From NCBI GenBank assembly GCA_965279195.1, contig CBDIHP010000042.1, positions 253,668 to 317,667 of the forward strand: a stretch of 64,000 bases of DNA, read 5' to 3'. The position numbers were made by a program, and so were the translations under genes. Each line of letters begins with the position of its first letter. Position 1 is the first letter of the stretch. Below, one piece after another: positions 17,152-24,797 of the stretch. This stretch comes from CBDIHP01 sp965279195. GTDB lineage: Bacteria; Planctomycetota; Planctomycetia; Isosphaerales; Isosphaeraceae. The notes under the pieces were generated by a model. It saw nothing but the letters and a program-made list of their open reading frames with translations, ran no database searches and was not told the origin of the DNA.

Positions 17152-18777
17152 CTAACCGCGTCGAGCTTCCAGGGACGAAAGGAGCGAGAGAAGGGCCTCG
17201 ATCCCGACGGGCTTGAGCAGATGATGGTCGAAATCCGCCTCGCCCGAGCGGTCGCGGGCCTGCTCCTCCCCGTAGCCCGAGACGGCGATGAGGAGGGCCT
17301 CCCGGCAGCAATCCTCCCGTCGCAACCGGGCGGCCACTTCGTAGCCGTCGATCCCGGGCAGGCCGATGTCGAGGAGCACGGCCTCGGGCCCGTGCTCCCG
17401 TGCGGCCGCGATGGCGTCGGGGCCGTTGTGGGCGACCCGGACCGCGTGGCCCGACAGATTCAGGAGCATGGCCATGCCGTTGGCCAGGTCCCGGTTGTCG
17501 TCGACGACGAGGACACGCAAGCTGCGGAGCGGCCGCACGTCCGGACCCTCCGGCGGTCCGGGCCCCGGGACCTCTCTGGTCACGCCGGAGGGCAGGCGGA
17601 GGACGAACTCGCTCCCCCTGTCGGGGCCGTCGCTCGTCGCGGTGATGGTCCCGCCGTGGAGTTCCGCCAGCGATCGCACCAAGGTCAGGCCGATGCCCAA
17701 CCCCCCCTCCGAGCGGGCGAGCGACTGGTCGGCCTGGGCGAACAGGTCGAAGATTCGCGAGAGCAGTTCGGGGGTGATGCCCACGCCGTTGTCCCGCACC
17801 CGGCAGACGAACTCGGCCCCTTCCATCCCGGCGATGAGCAGGATGCGGCCCCCGGGGGGCGTGTACTTCGCCGCGTTGGCCAGGAGGTTGACGAGAATCT
17901 GCTCCAGCCGGATGGGATCGGCCTCTATGTTCATGTCCTTGGAGGTAAACGAGAGCGTCAGTTCGTGCTTCCGTCCCTCGACGAGCGGCCTCACGGTCTC
18001 GACCGCATGCCGAGCGACGGCCGCCGCGTCGGCCACCTCCTTGCGGAGCCGGATCTTCCCCTGGCTGACGCGGGAGACATCCAGGAGATCGTCGATGAGA
18101 TGGGCGAAGTTCTTGACCTGCCGGGCGGTGACGTCCCGGCTCCATTCGAGGTCTTCCCTCGTGCCCGAGCGGGTCGAGAGACTGACGGCGTTGAGGATCG
18201 CGGCGAGCGGGTTCCTCAGCTCATGGCTCAAGACCGCGAGGAAGTGGTCCCTCGTCTCCACGGCGGCCTGGAGTCGCGAGTTGAGCAATTTCGCCTCTTC
18301 CGCCAGCTCGTGCTGCTGCGTCGCCGATACGAGGAGTGCCTCGTTCATCGCCGTCGATCGCCGGCGGAAGACGGCGGTCTCCGTCGCGTCGGTGACCTGA
18401 ATCATGACGCCGGCCGGATGCTCGTCGTCCCCGAGGATCGCCCACACCGAGTAGGACCAATAGGCCGGACCAGCTCGCGTCTGGAGGTGCTCCTGCTCGG
18501 CGAGGATCTCGTGGGCCCCCGTGCGGAAGACGCGGTCGAGGAGACATAAGCACCCGTTCTCCTCCCCTTCCGGCACGGCCTCGGCGAATGGGCGGCCGAT
18601 GAGGTCCGCGACCTCTCTGCCAACCAGTCGGGCGAAGGCGGGGTTGAGATAGGTCACGACGTGGGTGTTCCCCTGGACCGCGACCATCGGTTGGGGCGAA
18701 CGCTCGGACAGGTACCGGCATAGCTTCCCGATCGGTGCAGTGGGGCCATCTGAATCGAGAGCGAAACCCGGCGACAT
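17152..18777 (-). CDS. PAS hybrid histidine kinase, last gene of the kaiC operon
   Basis: A 541-aa soluble hybrid kinase. One PAS domain lies at about 25-145 (THVVTYLNPAFARLVGREVA) and a helical linker at about 150-175. HisKA has H185 in AVLSHELRNPLAAILN. The HATPase domain has NLLANAAKYTPPGG, DNGVGITPEL and GGLGIGLTLV. The receiver domain has D470 in LLDIGLPGIDG and ends at the C-terminus. The gene starts only 18 nt after the kaiC-like gene stop on the same strand, so the two are almost certainly co-transcribed. KaiC-like ATPases are often linked to histidine kinases, so a physical partnership is plausible (inference). Confidence 0.93.
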   Translation of the reverse strand: MSPGFALDSDGPTAPIGKLCRYLSERSPQPMVAVQGNTHVVTYLNPAFARLVGREVADLIGRPFAEAVPEGEENGCLCLLDRVFRTGAHEILAEQEHLQTRAGPAYWSYSVWAILGDDEHPAGVMIQVTDATETAVFRRRSTAMNEALLVSATQQHELAEEAKLLNSRLQAAVETRDHFLAVLSHELRNPLAAILNAVSLSTRSGTREDLEWSRDVTARQVKNFAHLIDDLLDVSRVSQGKIRLRKEVADAAAVARHAVETVRPLVEGRKHELTLSFTSKDMNIEADPIRLEQILVNLLANAAKYTPPGGRILLIAGMEGAEFVCRVRDNGVGITPELLSRIFDLFAQADQSLARSEGGLGIGLTLVRSLAELHGGTITATSDGPDRGSEFVLRLPSGVTREVPGPGPPEGPDVRPLRSLRVLVVDDNRDLANGMAMLLNLSGHAVRVAHNGPDAIAAAREHGPEAVLLDIGLPGIDGYEVAARLRREDCCREALLIAVSGYGEEQARDRSGEADFDHHLLKPVGIEALLSLLSSLEARRG

Positions 18778-18795
18778 GATTCCCCCCCATTCTTT

Positions 18796-20304
18796 TCAGC
18801 CGGCCGGGCCGAGTCCCGGCTCGCCGTCACGGTCCGCGGGGCCGAGCGGTCTGGGAACGCCGGTGATGAGGCCTCGGTAGCCCATCAGCCGTTCGCCTAG
18901 CCTCAGGCCCCCGGGGGTGACGAAGAATTCGACGATGTCTTTGCTGTGGTCGCCGGCCCGCATCTTGACGACTATCAGGATCTTGCGGAGCTGGCCGTTG
19001 ATTTCCACGTACCGAAGCCGGACGATGTCGTCGCTCAGGAACGAGATGGCGTAGGGGCTGAGGGCGAGTTCCGTGAAGCTCTCGACCAGCTCGACGGTGC
19101 TCACGATGGTGACGCCGGTCCGCGTCAATGCCCCGATCATCCGGTAGAGTGACTCGCGGAAGTCGGTGCGAAAGCCGGGGGCCAGGGCCAGCTCGAAGCC
19201 GGCGAGCGAGTCGATCACCAGCCGCTTCGCACCCGTCCGCTCCACGGCGTCGACGATCGCCCGCAACGTCTCGTCGACCGAGAGGTCGAGGGGGCGGAGG
19301 TAGAGGATTTCGAGGCGTCCGTCCCGCTGGGGCGCGTCGAAATCCATGCCGAGCTTCGCGGCCCGCCCGGCGTACTCCTCGGGGCGTTCCTCGAAGATGG
19401 CGACGATGCCCGGCTCCCCGCGGCGTAGGCCCTCGGCGATGAACTGGGAGGCGAGGGCCGACTTGCCCGACCCCGATGGCCCGGCGATCAGCACGCTGTC
19501 CCCCTCGGGTATGCCGCCGCCCATCATCGCGTCCAGCTCGGCGACGCCGCACGAGAGCCGCCGCCGGTCGCGGGCTTTCTTCACCCGCCCGGTGAGGCCG
19601 AAGGTGCGGGGGAAGGCCTGGACGCCGTCGGCGGTGATGCGGAAGGTGTGCAGCCCCGGGACGGAGGCCTGACCTCGGAGCTTCATGACCTGGAGCTTCC
19701 GCACGATGGAGTTCCGCTCGACTTGCTGATACAGCCAGAAGAGGCCGTCGGCCACCGTGAAGATGGGGTTGTCGCGGATCTCGCCGTCGGTGTACTCGCC
19801 GATGAGGAATGTCGTCGCCTGCCAACTGGTGAGGTGGAGGGCGAGCCGCTGGACGAACGCCTGCAATTCCGCCACGCCGGTGCCGCCCGCGGCCTTCCGC
19901 ACCACCGTGCGGAACGAGTCCACCATCACGACACCGGGATTCGTAGCCTCGACCTCCCTGACGATCGCGGCGAGGACCGCGTCGAGGTCATTCGCAAGGA
20001 CCACTTCGCTGAGGTTGATGAACCGCACGGCGGTGTTGAGCTTGGCCGGGTCGAAGAAATGAAACTGCTGCTGATAGCGGAGCATTTTGATGGGAGGCTC
20101 GCCCAGCACGGTGAAATAGAGGGCCGGACGCTCCGTCGTGGCGTTGGCGAACATGACCTGATGGGCGAGGGTCGTCTTCCCGCCGCCCGGGGAGCCGGCG
20201 ATGATGTTGAACGAGTACTCGGGAAGCCCGCCGCCCAGGATCTCGTCCAGGCCCGGCACCCCCGTCGGCAGCTTCCGTATGGTGACCCTGTCTCCCGTGT
20301 TCAT
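18796..20304 (-). CDS. KaiC-like double-domain ATPase
   Basis: A 502-aa protein with two RecA/KaiC domains. Domain 1 (about 8-245) has Walker A GSPGGGKT at 37-44 and a Walker B-like VVMVDSFRT. Domain 2 (about 250-480) has Walker A GPSGSGKS at 275-282 and Walker B LVIDSLAGFE. Domain 2 keeps the double-Glu catalytic motif (IFEERPEE). Domain 1 has TVLGEPPIKM, with only one Glu at the equivalent place. The length matches cyanobacterial KaiC (about 519 aa), but no kaiA or kaiB lies nearby, so a circadian role should not be assumed. Its start codon overlaps the stop of the preceding gene (ATGA) and a hybrid kinase follows 18 nt downstream. Confidence 0.9.
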   Translation of the reverse strand: MNTGDRVTIRKLPTGVPGLDEILGGGLPEYSFNIIAGSPGGGKTTLAHQVMFANATTERPALYFTVLGEPPIKMLRYQQQFHFFDPAKLNTAVRFINLSEVVLANDLDAVLAAIVREVEATNPGVVMVDSFRTVVRKAAGGTGVAELQAFVQRLALHLTSWQATTFLIGEYTDGEIRDNPIFTVADGLFWLYQQVERNSIVRKLQVMKLRGQASVPGLHTFRITADGVQAFPRTFGLTGRVKKARDRRRLSCGVAELDAMMGGGIPEGDSVLIAGPSGSGKSALASQFIAEGLRRGEPGIVAIFEERPEEYAGRAAKLGMDFDAPQRDGRLEILYLRPLDLSVDETLRAIVDAVERTGAKRLVIDSLAGFELALAPGFRTDFRESLYRMIGALTRTGVTIVSTVELVESFTELALSPYAISFLSDDIVRLRYVEINGQLRKILIVVKMRAGDHSKDIVEFFVTPGGLRLGERLMGYRGLITGVPRPLGPADRDGEPGLGPAG

Positions 20305-20723
20305 GGTCGTCTCTCACCGAACCGATCGATTTCGGCCTCGCCCGCATCCGGCCACGCGTCGAGTACCAGGCGTAACATCAGGGGTTCGCCGATGAAGGTC
20401 ACCAGTAGCCCGAGCAGCCGGGCCACCACGACTGCTCCCGCGTCCGCGTCCTGATCCCGCCCGAGCCCCTCCAGGCCTTCCAATGAGCCGTCCGGCCCCA
20501 CACTGGCCGGGCCCAGCGAAGGGGCCTCGGCCTTGGCTATCGCGAGGGCCCGCGATAGGAGGGAGCGATAGCCAGCCTCTCCCACGAACTTGGCGAGGGG
20601 ACCTCGCAACGCTCCACACGCCCGCATCGCCACACCGGCCGCCCCGCCGGAGGGTTTACGCGTCGACTCGAAGGCGATCAAGCGTCGGGCCAATCCCTCG
20701 ATTGTGGGCGACGTCGGATCCAT
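20301..20723 (-). CDS. Conserved 140-aa protein coupled to kaiC-like gene
   Basis: I do not recognise a named family. The 140-aa protein is mainly helical, with a block GYRSLLSRALAIAKAEAPSL and a second one GLLVTFIGEPLMLRLVLDAW. I recall similar proteins in other planctomycetes, sometimes near sensor kinases, but this is from memory. It is not KaiB: the thioredoxin-like pattern is absent. The stop codon overlaps the kaiC ATG by 4 nt (ATGA), so the two proteins are translationally coupled and probably act together. The second hydrophobic block (about 105-125) is too short and amphipathic to be a confident membrane segment. Confidence 0.75.
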   Translation of the reverse strand: MDPTSPTIEGLARRLIAFESTRKPSGGAAGVAMRACGALRGPLAKFVGEAGYRSLLSRALAIAKAEAPSLGPASVGPDGSLEGLEGLGRDQDADAGAVVVARLLGLLVTFIGEPLMLRLVLDAWPDAGEAEIDRFGERRP

Positions 20724-21030
20724 CGGGCAGGTTGCTCATGTCGCGTAGAAAGTGATCGACATCAACACGACACGCCCGAAGCCAGCGAGACGCGCAGGGT
20801 GCTCAGGCGAACTCTCGGTCCAACGATTTGACCGCTGCCCTGACAACCATCGTCCGGGCATGAGTCAGGCTGTATTATGTTCCACCCTATCGGGTCCGTG
20901 AATGCCCAGCCAGGGCGTGGCAGCGACAGAGTCCGGAAAGGGCTCCCGGCAGATGGGCCTCGGAGGCTTCCTCTGCCAGGATACCGCCAAGTCAAGAGGT
21001 AGGCCCGGGCAGGGAATTCGATCGTCGGAA
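20724..21030. other. Intergenic region, no gene recognised
   Basis: It lies upstream of the 140-aa/kaiC/kinase operon and downstream of the desaturase gene. Nothing beyond the expected operon promoter, which I could not place, is seen. Confidence 0.45.
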
Positions 21031-22011
21031 TCAAGTGGATCCCGTCCGTCGAAGCTGCCGTTGGGCCTGGATGCTCGGGAGTTTCACGTCCCAGGCGAGC
21101 CCGAGGCGGGCCAGGGTCCAGATGACCCAGTAGCTTACGTCGATCTGCCACCAACTCAGCCCGTGACGGGCCGAGGTCGGGAAGGCGTGGTGCGTGTTGT
21201 GCCAACCTTCGCCCATCGCCAGCACGCCGAAGACGGCATTGTTGCGGCTCTCGTCATTGCTCCGGTAGGGCCTCAGGCCCCACAGGTGGCAGGCCGAATT
21301 CACGCTCCAGGTCACGTGGTGGACGAGGAAGATGCGGATCAGGCCACCCCAGATCAGCCCCGTCCAGACACCCGACCACGCCCCCGTCAGGAGCCCGCCG
21401 AGGACGGCCGGGATGAGCAGGCCCAATGCGACCCAGAGCGGGAAAAGGGCGCTCGCCGCCCGGAGGGTGCGACTCCGATTCAGGTCCTGGACATACCGGT
21501 CGAGGTCCGGGGGATCGGGGGCGAACAGCCAGCCGATGTGGGCGTGCCACGCGCCTCGCAGGACCCCTAGCACCCCGCCGTCATGGACGTGGGGCGAATG
21601 CGGATCGCCCGGCTTGTCGGCGTGCTGGTGGTGCCGACGATGCTTGGCGACCCAGATCATCAGCGGCCCCTGGACCGCCATCGAGCCGAGGACGGCGAAT
21701 GTGAACTTCACGGCCATGTTCGTCTCGAACGAGCGGTGGACGAACAGCCGGTGGTAGCCGACCGTGATCCCCAGGGCGGTCAGGACGTAGAGCACCAGCA
21801 AAAGGCCCAGGTCGGTCCAGCGAAACCCCCATCCCCAGACCATGAAGGGGGCGGCCACCACCGCGACCAGGGGTGCGACGATGGCGGTGAGGACAGCCAG
21901 TCTTACAGTCAACGAGATTCGCCCCGGGGCCGTCTCGGTGTCGGGAAAATCCGCGTCGGGGTCGGCGACCGGCAACAACGTCGCCTCGCCCTCGCTGATC
22001 GGCTCGGTCAT
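21031..22011 (-). CDS. Membrane fatty acid (acyl-CoA) delta-9-type desaturase
   Basis: A 326-aa integral membrane di-iron desaturase. The three histidine boxes are present: H87-x4-H92 in GYHRLFVHRSF, HRRHH at 124-128 and HNTHH near residue 275 in GEGWHNTHHAFP. Hydrophobic segments precede and separate the boxes. The histidine spacing and the NSACHLWG motif fit the stearoyl-CoA/acyl-lipid delta-9 branch, which inserts a cis double bond in C16-C18 acyl chains. The ATG at 22011 (MTEPISEGE) is chosen; the frame is open further upstream but that part lacks family character. It probably adjusts membrane fluidity. No electron-donor gene is adjacent. Confidence 0.92.
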   Translation of the reverse strand: MTEPISEGEATLLPVADPDADFPDTETAPGRISLTVRLAVLTAIVAPLVAVVAAPFMVWGWGFRWTDLGLLLVLYVLTALGITVGYHRLFVHRSFETNMAVKFTFAVLGSMAVQGPLMIWVAKHRRHHQHADKPGDPHSPHVHDGGVLGVLRGAWHAHIGWLFAPDPPDLDRYVQDLNRSRTLRAASALFPLWVALGLLIPAVLGGLLTGAWSGVWTGLIWGGLIRIFLVHHVTWSVNSACHLWGLRPYRSNDESRNNAVFGVLAMGEGWHNTHHAFPTSARHGLSWWQIDVSYWVIWTLARLGLAWDVKLPSIQAQRQLRRTGST

Positions 22012-22937
22012 CGCGATTATCCTGGCGGTTATGGACTGTCGGGGGAGACCTGGGGTCACCTTCGGTTTTCGACCTCGACTCCTGGTTCTCATCAACGCAA
22101 AACTTGAGCCGAACCGTGACGACTTCACCGCTGCTAGTACCGGGTCCGCATCGTAAAGCGATTGCATTTCTACATTTTGACATTGGTTGCCATGCGGCGT
22201 GACCTGCAGTTGTACCACGGGTGGCCATCGCCTGGAACCGTCACGGCGGTGAGCAGACGTTCGTCCGACTCTTCGAGAGGTCGTGATCCTTGGATTTCGC
22301 AATCAAGGCAGCGAGATGGTTCAGGTCGATCTTCGGGGGACCAGCGATGACGGCGGTCCCCGCCCGAGAGCCGATCGTCGCAAGCCAAGGTCATCCAAAG
22401 CCGAGGAATTGCCCGATTTAGTCCGAACTGCAACCGGCCGAGGCTGATGGCCCCTCGGACTCATCGTTCGGCGGTCGCGGCGGAGCCGGAACGGGCCGGC
22501 TTTTGCCACCCGCGAATCCAGGCACAATTCTCCCGAGGAATTGAATGAAACAAATTGATATGTATGATGTTTGAGTCGGGCTGACGATTGGGAATGGTTT
22601 TGTATGATAAATTCAGATGCGAGGTTTGGTTTGCTTTTTTTGTGGATCGGGTTTGTTGTGTGTTGACTCGCAAGGAATTCCCACTAATCTGGGCTCTTGC
22701 GGCTCAATGGCCCGTGCGAGGGCCTGGGCCCAATCACCTTGCTTTCTCCCCAATCCCATCTCGATAAGGCTTGTTCCGGCAGGACCGAGGCCCTCTCGGT
22801 CGTAGGAAAGTCGGCCCTCAACTTCCCTCGGCCGTGCGGCGAGCCCAACGCGTGACGTCGCCGTGGGCCGGGGAGATTGCGCGGTCGTGCACGGGGAGCG
22901 GTGAGTTCGTGAACAGCCAACGACGAGGAGCATCAGG
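22012..22937. other. Long intergenic region with a low-GC patch
   Basis: No gene is recognised in 926 nt between two divergently transcribed genes. Positions about 22540-22680 are clearly richer in A and T than the surroundings (for example ATTGATATGTATGATG and TTTGCTTTTTTTGTGG). This may hold promoters or mark foreign sequence. No terminal repeats or conserved RNA fold were found. Confidence 0.5.
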
Positions 22938-23840
22938 ATGACTCGGAACGCCCGTTCTCGCCGTCTGGTCCGCTTCGTGCCCCGGGATCTGCAGCAGGTG
23001 AGTCGGCTGGAGGAGCGATCGTTGACGGCGCCCATATTCAACAGGAACCCAGGCACACTAATATTTGGCTCGGTTGGAACTTCGGCTTCGGCGACCGACC
23101 CCACCAACGTCCTCGTCAGCTATACCCTCAACCAGACGCTGCCGGTCGCGCAGGGGCCAGGTTCCTCCGTTGCGACCTCGGTCGTCGCCTCGGGTATCGA
23201 CACTGCAACCGGACTGAGTGGCGCGTCGGGGATTACCGTGTCGGCGCAGCACGCGGGCACGATTGACGCCGAGGTCTCGTCCTCCGCGACCGGGAGCCTC
23301 CTGGGTGTCGGTACCGGCTCCAACGTGAGCACGGTCGATGCGTCCGGCAACCCCGCCGCGGCGACATGGGCCACTTCGGACTCCACCCCGACCAACTCCA
23401 GCGACGACTACGTCACGCTCACGTTCGAAATCTACGGCACCGACGGCATCAACACGGCGACGACGAATGTGAACGTGATGGGCCAGGCGACTCTCTCCCT
23501 GGTCACGAACCAGATCTCGGTCCAGATGAATACCCCGAACAATTCCGGTCTCCGCATCTACAACCTCGCCAGCGGCCCGTTCGGGTCGTTCTTCCCGGTC
23601 GTCAGCCTGCCCAACTACGGGCTGTTCCAGTACAACCCAGGAACGATGCCTTACCACCCCAGCGAGTCCGCCTTCTTCGCCTACGAGTACCAGACCCGCG
23701 TGCCGATTTCGTTGCCAGGGACCGAGTCGATCCAGTTCAGCTCGTCGATGAACCTCTACGCCAACGCGGGGCTCTCCCCCGGCAAGACGTTCCATGCCCA
23801 GCCGCAGGTCCACTGGACGCTGACCATTTCGAACAATTGA
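22938..23840 (+). CDS. Putative exported protein with planctomycete-type N-terminus
   Basis: A 300-aa protein of unknown function. The N-terminus is basic and carries SRLEERSLTAPIF. This resembles the LEPRxLL-type motif found near the start of many planctomycete surface or secreted proteins; it is imperfect here. The rest is rich in Ser, Thr, Gly and Asn, low in charge and probably beta-stranded (for example VSYTLNQTL, DYVTLTFEIYG, TTNVNVMGQATLSL), as expected of an extracellular protein. It has no Cys residues and no catalytic motif. There is no operon partner. The ATG at 22938 is preceded by AGGAGCATCAGG. Confidence 0.72.
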   Translation: MTRNARSRRLVRFVPRDLQQVSRLEERSLTAPIFNRNPGTLIFGSVGTSASATDPTNVLVSYTLNQTLPVAQGPGSSVATSVVASGIDTATGLSGASGITVSAQHAGTIDAEVSSSATGSLLGVGTGSNVSTVDASGNPAAATWATSDSTPTNSSDDYVTLTFEIYGTDGINTATTNVNVMGQATLSLVTNQISVQMNTPNNSGLRIYNLASGPFGSFFPVVSLPNYGLFQYNPGTMPYHPSESAFFAYEYQTRVPISLPGTESIQFSSSMNLYANAGLSPGKTFHAQPQVHWTLTISNN

Positions 23841-23856
23841 CCAGCAAGATTCCCCG

Positions 23857-23890
23857 GGGACCGATCGCGAGAGTCGCCGCGTTCGGTCCC
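23857..23890 (+). terminator. Hairpin downstream of the exported-protein gene
   Basis: A 13-bp stem with one mismatch, GGGACCGATCGCG pairing with CGCGTTCGGTCCC across an 8-nt loop, lies 17 nt after the stop. No T-run follows, so it may be a transcript-end hairpin and not a classical intrinsic terminator. The rest of 23841-24161 shows no gene. Confidence 0.4.
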
Positions 23891-24161
23891 TTGGGAGGCG
23901 GCGAACTCTCCCCGGTCCTCTGATCGGACTGACAAGGCGGTGGCACACGAACTGGCTCCGAATGATGTCGACACGTCAGGGGAGCCACGCTGCATCGATG
24001 GGGACGCTGGTCGGAGATTCTCCGGAATCGCCTCCGGGGACGCGGTGCCCCCTTGAAGGTTCAACAATGGGCGGCGATAGTGCCACGTGGCTCCATGCCG
24101 GTTGGGGGCGCCCACCAACAGGGCCGAGGCGCCGCGAGGTTCCCCAGGGAGACAGGTCGAG

Positions 24162-24794
24162 ATGACAGAGAAAGATCCCAGCGATCGGGGCGGGCACAGC
24201 CGCCGCGACTTCCTGCGGGGGTCCGGCATCGCGGCGGCGACCGCGGTCCTGACCGGGCAGGCGACGGCCGTCGTCGAGCAGGCCAAGGCCGCGCAGGAGC
24301 CGGAGGTGAAAGTCCTCTCCGGCGACGTCCCCATCACCCTCAAGGTGAATGGCGAGGAGCGTCAGGTCACCGTCGAGCCGAGGAGCACCCTGCTCGATAC
24401 CCTCCGCAACCGCCTGGACGTCACCGGGCCCAAGCGGGTCTGCGATCGGGCGAGCTGCGGCGCCTGCACGACGATCGTCGACGGCGCCCCGATTTACTCT
24501 TGCACCACGCTGGCGATCGCCTGCCAGGGCAAGACGATCGAGACCGTCGAGTCGTTCGACACCGGCGAGAAGGGCGTGCCCCACGCCTTCCACCAGGCCG
24601 ACGGCCTGATGTGCGGCTACTGCACCCCGGGCTTCGTCACCGCCTGCAAGGCGTTCCTCGACAAGAACCCCGGCAAGGAGCCGACCCTGGACGAGATCAA
24701 GAAGGGCCTCGACGGCAACATCTGCCGCTGCGGGACGTACATGGGCGTGTTCCAGGCGGCCCTGGCCGCGGCCAAAGCGGCGAAGGGAGCGTGA
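24162..24794 (+). CDS. Molybdenum hydroxylase [2Fe-2S] subunit, Tat-exported (PaoA/YagT-like)
   Basis: A 210-aa iron-sulfur subunit of an xanthine dehydrogenase/aldehyde oxidase family enzyme. A twin-arginine signal (SRRDFLRGSGIAAATAVL, about 12-30) sends the assembled complex to the periplasm. The plant-type cluster ligands are CDRASCGACTTIVDG and the later Cys in IYSC. The second cluster ligands are CGYCTPGF and GNICRCGTY. Both [2Fe-2S] sites are complete. Only this subunit carries an export signal, so the other two are expected to be co-exported, as in E. coli PaoABC. The ATG at 24162 is placed just before the Tat signal. The Moco subunit starts 3 nt after the stop. Confidence 0.93.
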   Translation: MTEKDPSDRGGHSRRDFLRGSGIAAATAVLTGQATAVVEQAKAAQEPEVKVLSGDVPITLKVNGEERQVTVEPRSTLLDTLRNRLDVTGPKRVCDRASCGACTTIVDGAPIYSCTTLAIACQGKTIETVESFDTGEKGVPHAFHQADGLMCGYCTPGFVTACKAFLDKNPGKEPTLDEIKKGLDGNICRCGTYMGVFQAALAAAKAAKGA

Positions 24795-24797
24795 CAC

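Noticed and set aside
20301..20723. KaiB identity for the 140-aa protein next to kaiC
   Set aside because: The KaiB thioredoxin-like pattern is absent; only the position suggests it.
22012..22302. Upstream in-frame extension of the desaturase
   Set aside because: The 97 extra residues are basic, Cys- and Met-sprinkled and unlike the family. The ATG at 22011 gives the normal desaturase length.
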